Positions 7,137 through 7,340 of a stretch of DNA of 7,340 bases are shown piece after piece. The notes under the pieces were generated by a model. That model was not told where the DNA came from and did not search any database. It saw only the letters and a list, made by a program, of their open reading frames with translations. The stretch is from assembly GCA_041497995.1 (NCBI GenBank), contig JBGQHM010000338.1, positions 1-7,340 on the forward strand, given 5' to 3'. Source of the stretch: DATKMS01 sp041497995. GTDB lineage: Bacteria > Desulfobacterota > Binatia > HRBIN30. Position 1 is the first letter of the stretch, and every line of letters starts with the position of its first letter. The position numbers were made by a program, and so were the translations under genes.

Positions 7137-7142
7137 GCCCCG
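7128..7142. terminator. Short perfect hairpin with the exporter's stop codon in its loop
   Basis: CGGGGC pairs with GCCCCG around the loop TGA, which is the stop codon of the exporter gene (7134-7136). The six-pair GC stem sits between two converging genes. There is no T-tract on either strand, so a terminator role is only possible; a chance palindrome is the alternative. Confidence 0.3.
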
Positions 7143-7175
7143 AATGGTGAATTGTGAATGCTGAATGGTGAATGA
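7141..7175. repeat. Five-unit heptamer tandem repeat, consensus TGAATGN
   Basis: The units are CGAATGG, TGAATTG, TGAATGC, TGAATGG and TGAATGA, directly following the exporter's stop and reaching to within six bases of the end of tag. It fills most of the 44-base convergent gap and is much richer in A/T than its surroundings. No coding or known regulatory function can be read from it. Confidence 0.7.
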
Positions 7176-7180
7176 TCGGA

Positions 7181-7340
7181 TCAGCACAGCTCGCGGTGGC
7201 GGAAGCACGTGACGACGTGATCGTTGACCATGCCCACGGCTTGCATGAAGGCGTAGCAGATCGTCGGGCCGACGAAGCGGAAGCCGCGCGCTTTGAGGGC
7301 GCGGCTCATCGCCGTCGCCTCGGGCGTTTCGGCGGGCACC
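7181..7340 (-). CDS. tag: DNA-3-methyladenine glycosylase I, C-terminal part (truncated by window)
   Basis: Reading the minus strand from the right edge gives 52 codons that end at TGA (complement of 7181-7183); the start lies outside the window. The visible segment includes RALKARGFRFVGPTICYAF, then MQAVGMVNDHVVTCFRHREL. This matches the well-known end of Tag enzymes (FVGxTICYxFMQAxGxVNDH in E. coli). H41 and C45 of the fragment, in DHVVTC, correspond to the His-x3-Cys half of the zinc snap near the C-terminus of Tag. The enzyme removes 3-methyladenine from alkylated DNA in base excision repair, in the cytoplasm. It runs towards the exporter gene with a 44-base gap, so the two are not in one operon. 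I see no defect in the visible part. Confidence 0.93.
   Translation of the reverse strand, partial: VPAETPEATAMSRALKARGFRFVGPTICYAFMQAVGMVNDHVVTCFRHRELC

Noticed and set aside
6615..7208. 197-codon minus-strand frame overlapping the exporter's end and tag
   Set aside because: It lies in a different frame from the clear Tag C-terminus and runs opposite the CNB domain; its product shows no family features.

Overview
This is a GC-rich bacterial window with four plus-strand genes and the end of a fifth gene on the minus strand. It probably comes from a soil or sediment lineage of the former Deltaproteobacteria type. The lineage clue is a pair of secreted proteins with a four-cysteine dockerin-like opening of the type GDCSGDGxVTVxELxxGVNIALGN, followed by Pro-Thr linkers. 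From memory I associate this style with Candidatus Binatota (Binatia) and related groups. That placement is an inference and was not checked by a search.

Layout, left to right. Bases 1-1241 hold the 3' end of a large TPR-containing regulator- or ATPase-like protein whose front is cut off by the window edge. Bases 1242-1384 are an intergenic gap with a striking pair of 17-bp GTTC-N9-GAAC dyads in tandem (1274-1310) and a strong ribosome binding site just before the next gene. Bases 1385-2848 encode a secreted protein made of a dockerin-like pair, a beta-rich domain, a Pro-Thr linker and a TolB/PD40-type beta-propeller. Bases 2907-4271 encode its tandem paralogue, with the same first ~210 residues but a cupredoxin (blue-copper-like) domain and an unrecognised C-terminal domain in place of the propeller. 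Bases 4374-7136 encode a 920-residue RND/MMPL-type membrane exporter with a complete cyclic-nucleotide-binding (CNB) domain fused to its cytoplasmic C-terminus. Bases 7137-7180 are a short convergent gap with a heptamer repeat. Bases 7181-7340, on the minus strand, are the last 52 codons of a DNA-3-methyladenine glycosylase I gene (tag). No gene-free stretch exceeds 300 bases.

How the parts fit. The two secreted proteins are very likely products of one duplication followed by exchange of the C-terminal payload. They lie 58 bases apart and may be co-transcribed from the promoter region holding the dyads. The exporter follows after about 100 bases that include a hairpin, so it could be a separate unit. 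Regulator fragment, secreted proteins, exporter and Tag do not form an obvious pathway, and I do not claim one. The most interesting items are the fused exporter-CNB protein, which suggests direct cyclic-nucleotide control of an exporter; the shared-front, swapped-payload design of the secreted pair; the atypical copper site of the cupredoxin; and the tandem dyads. I see no rRNA, tRNA, CRISPR array, transposase or phage gene.
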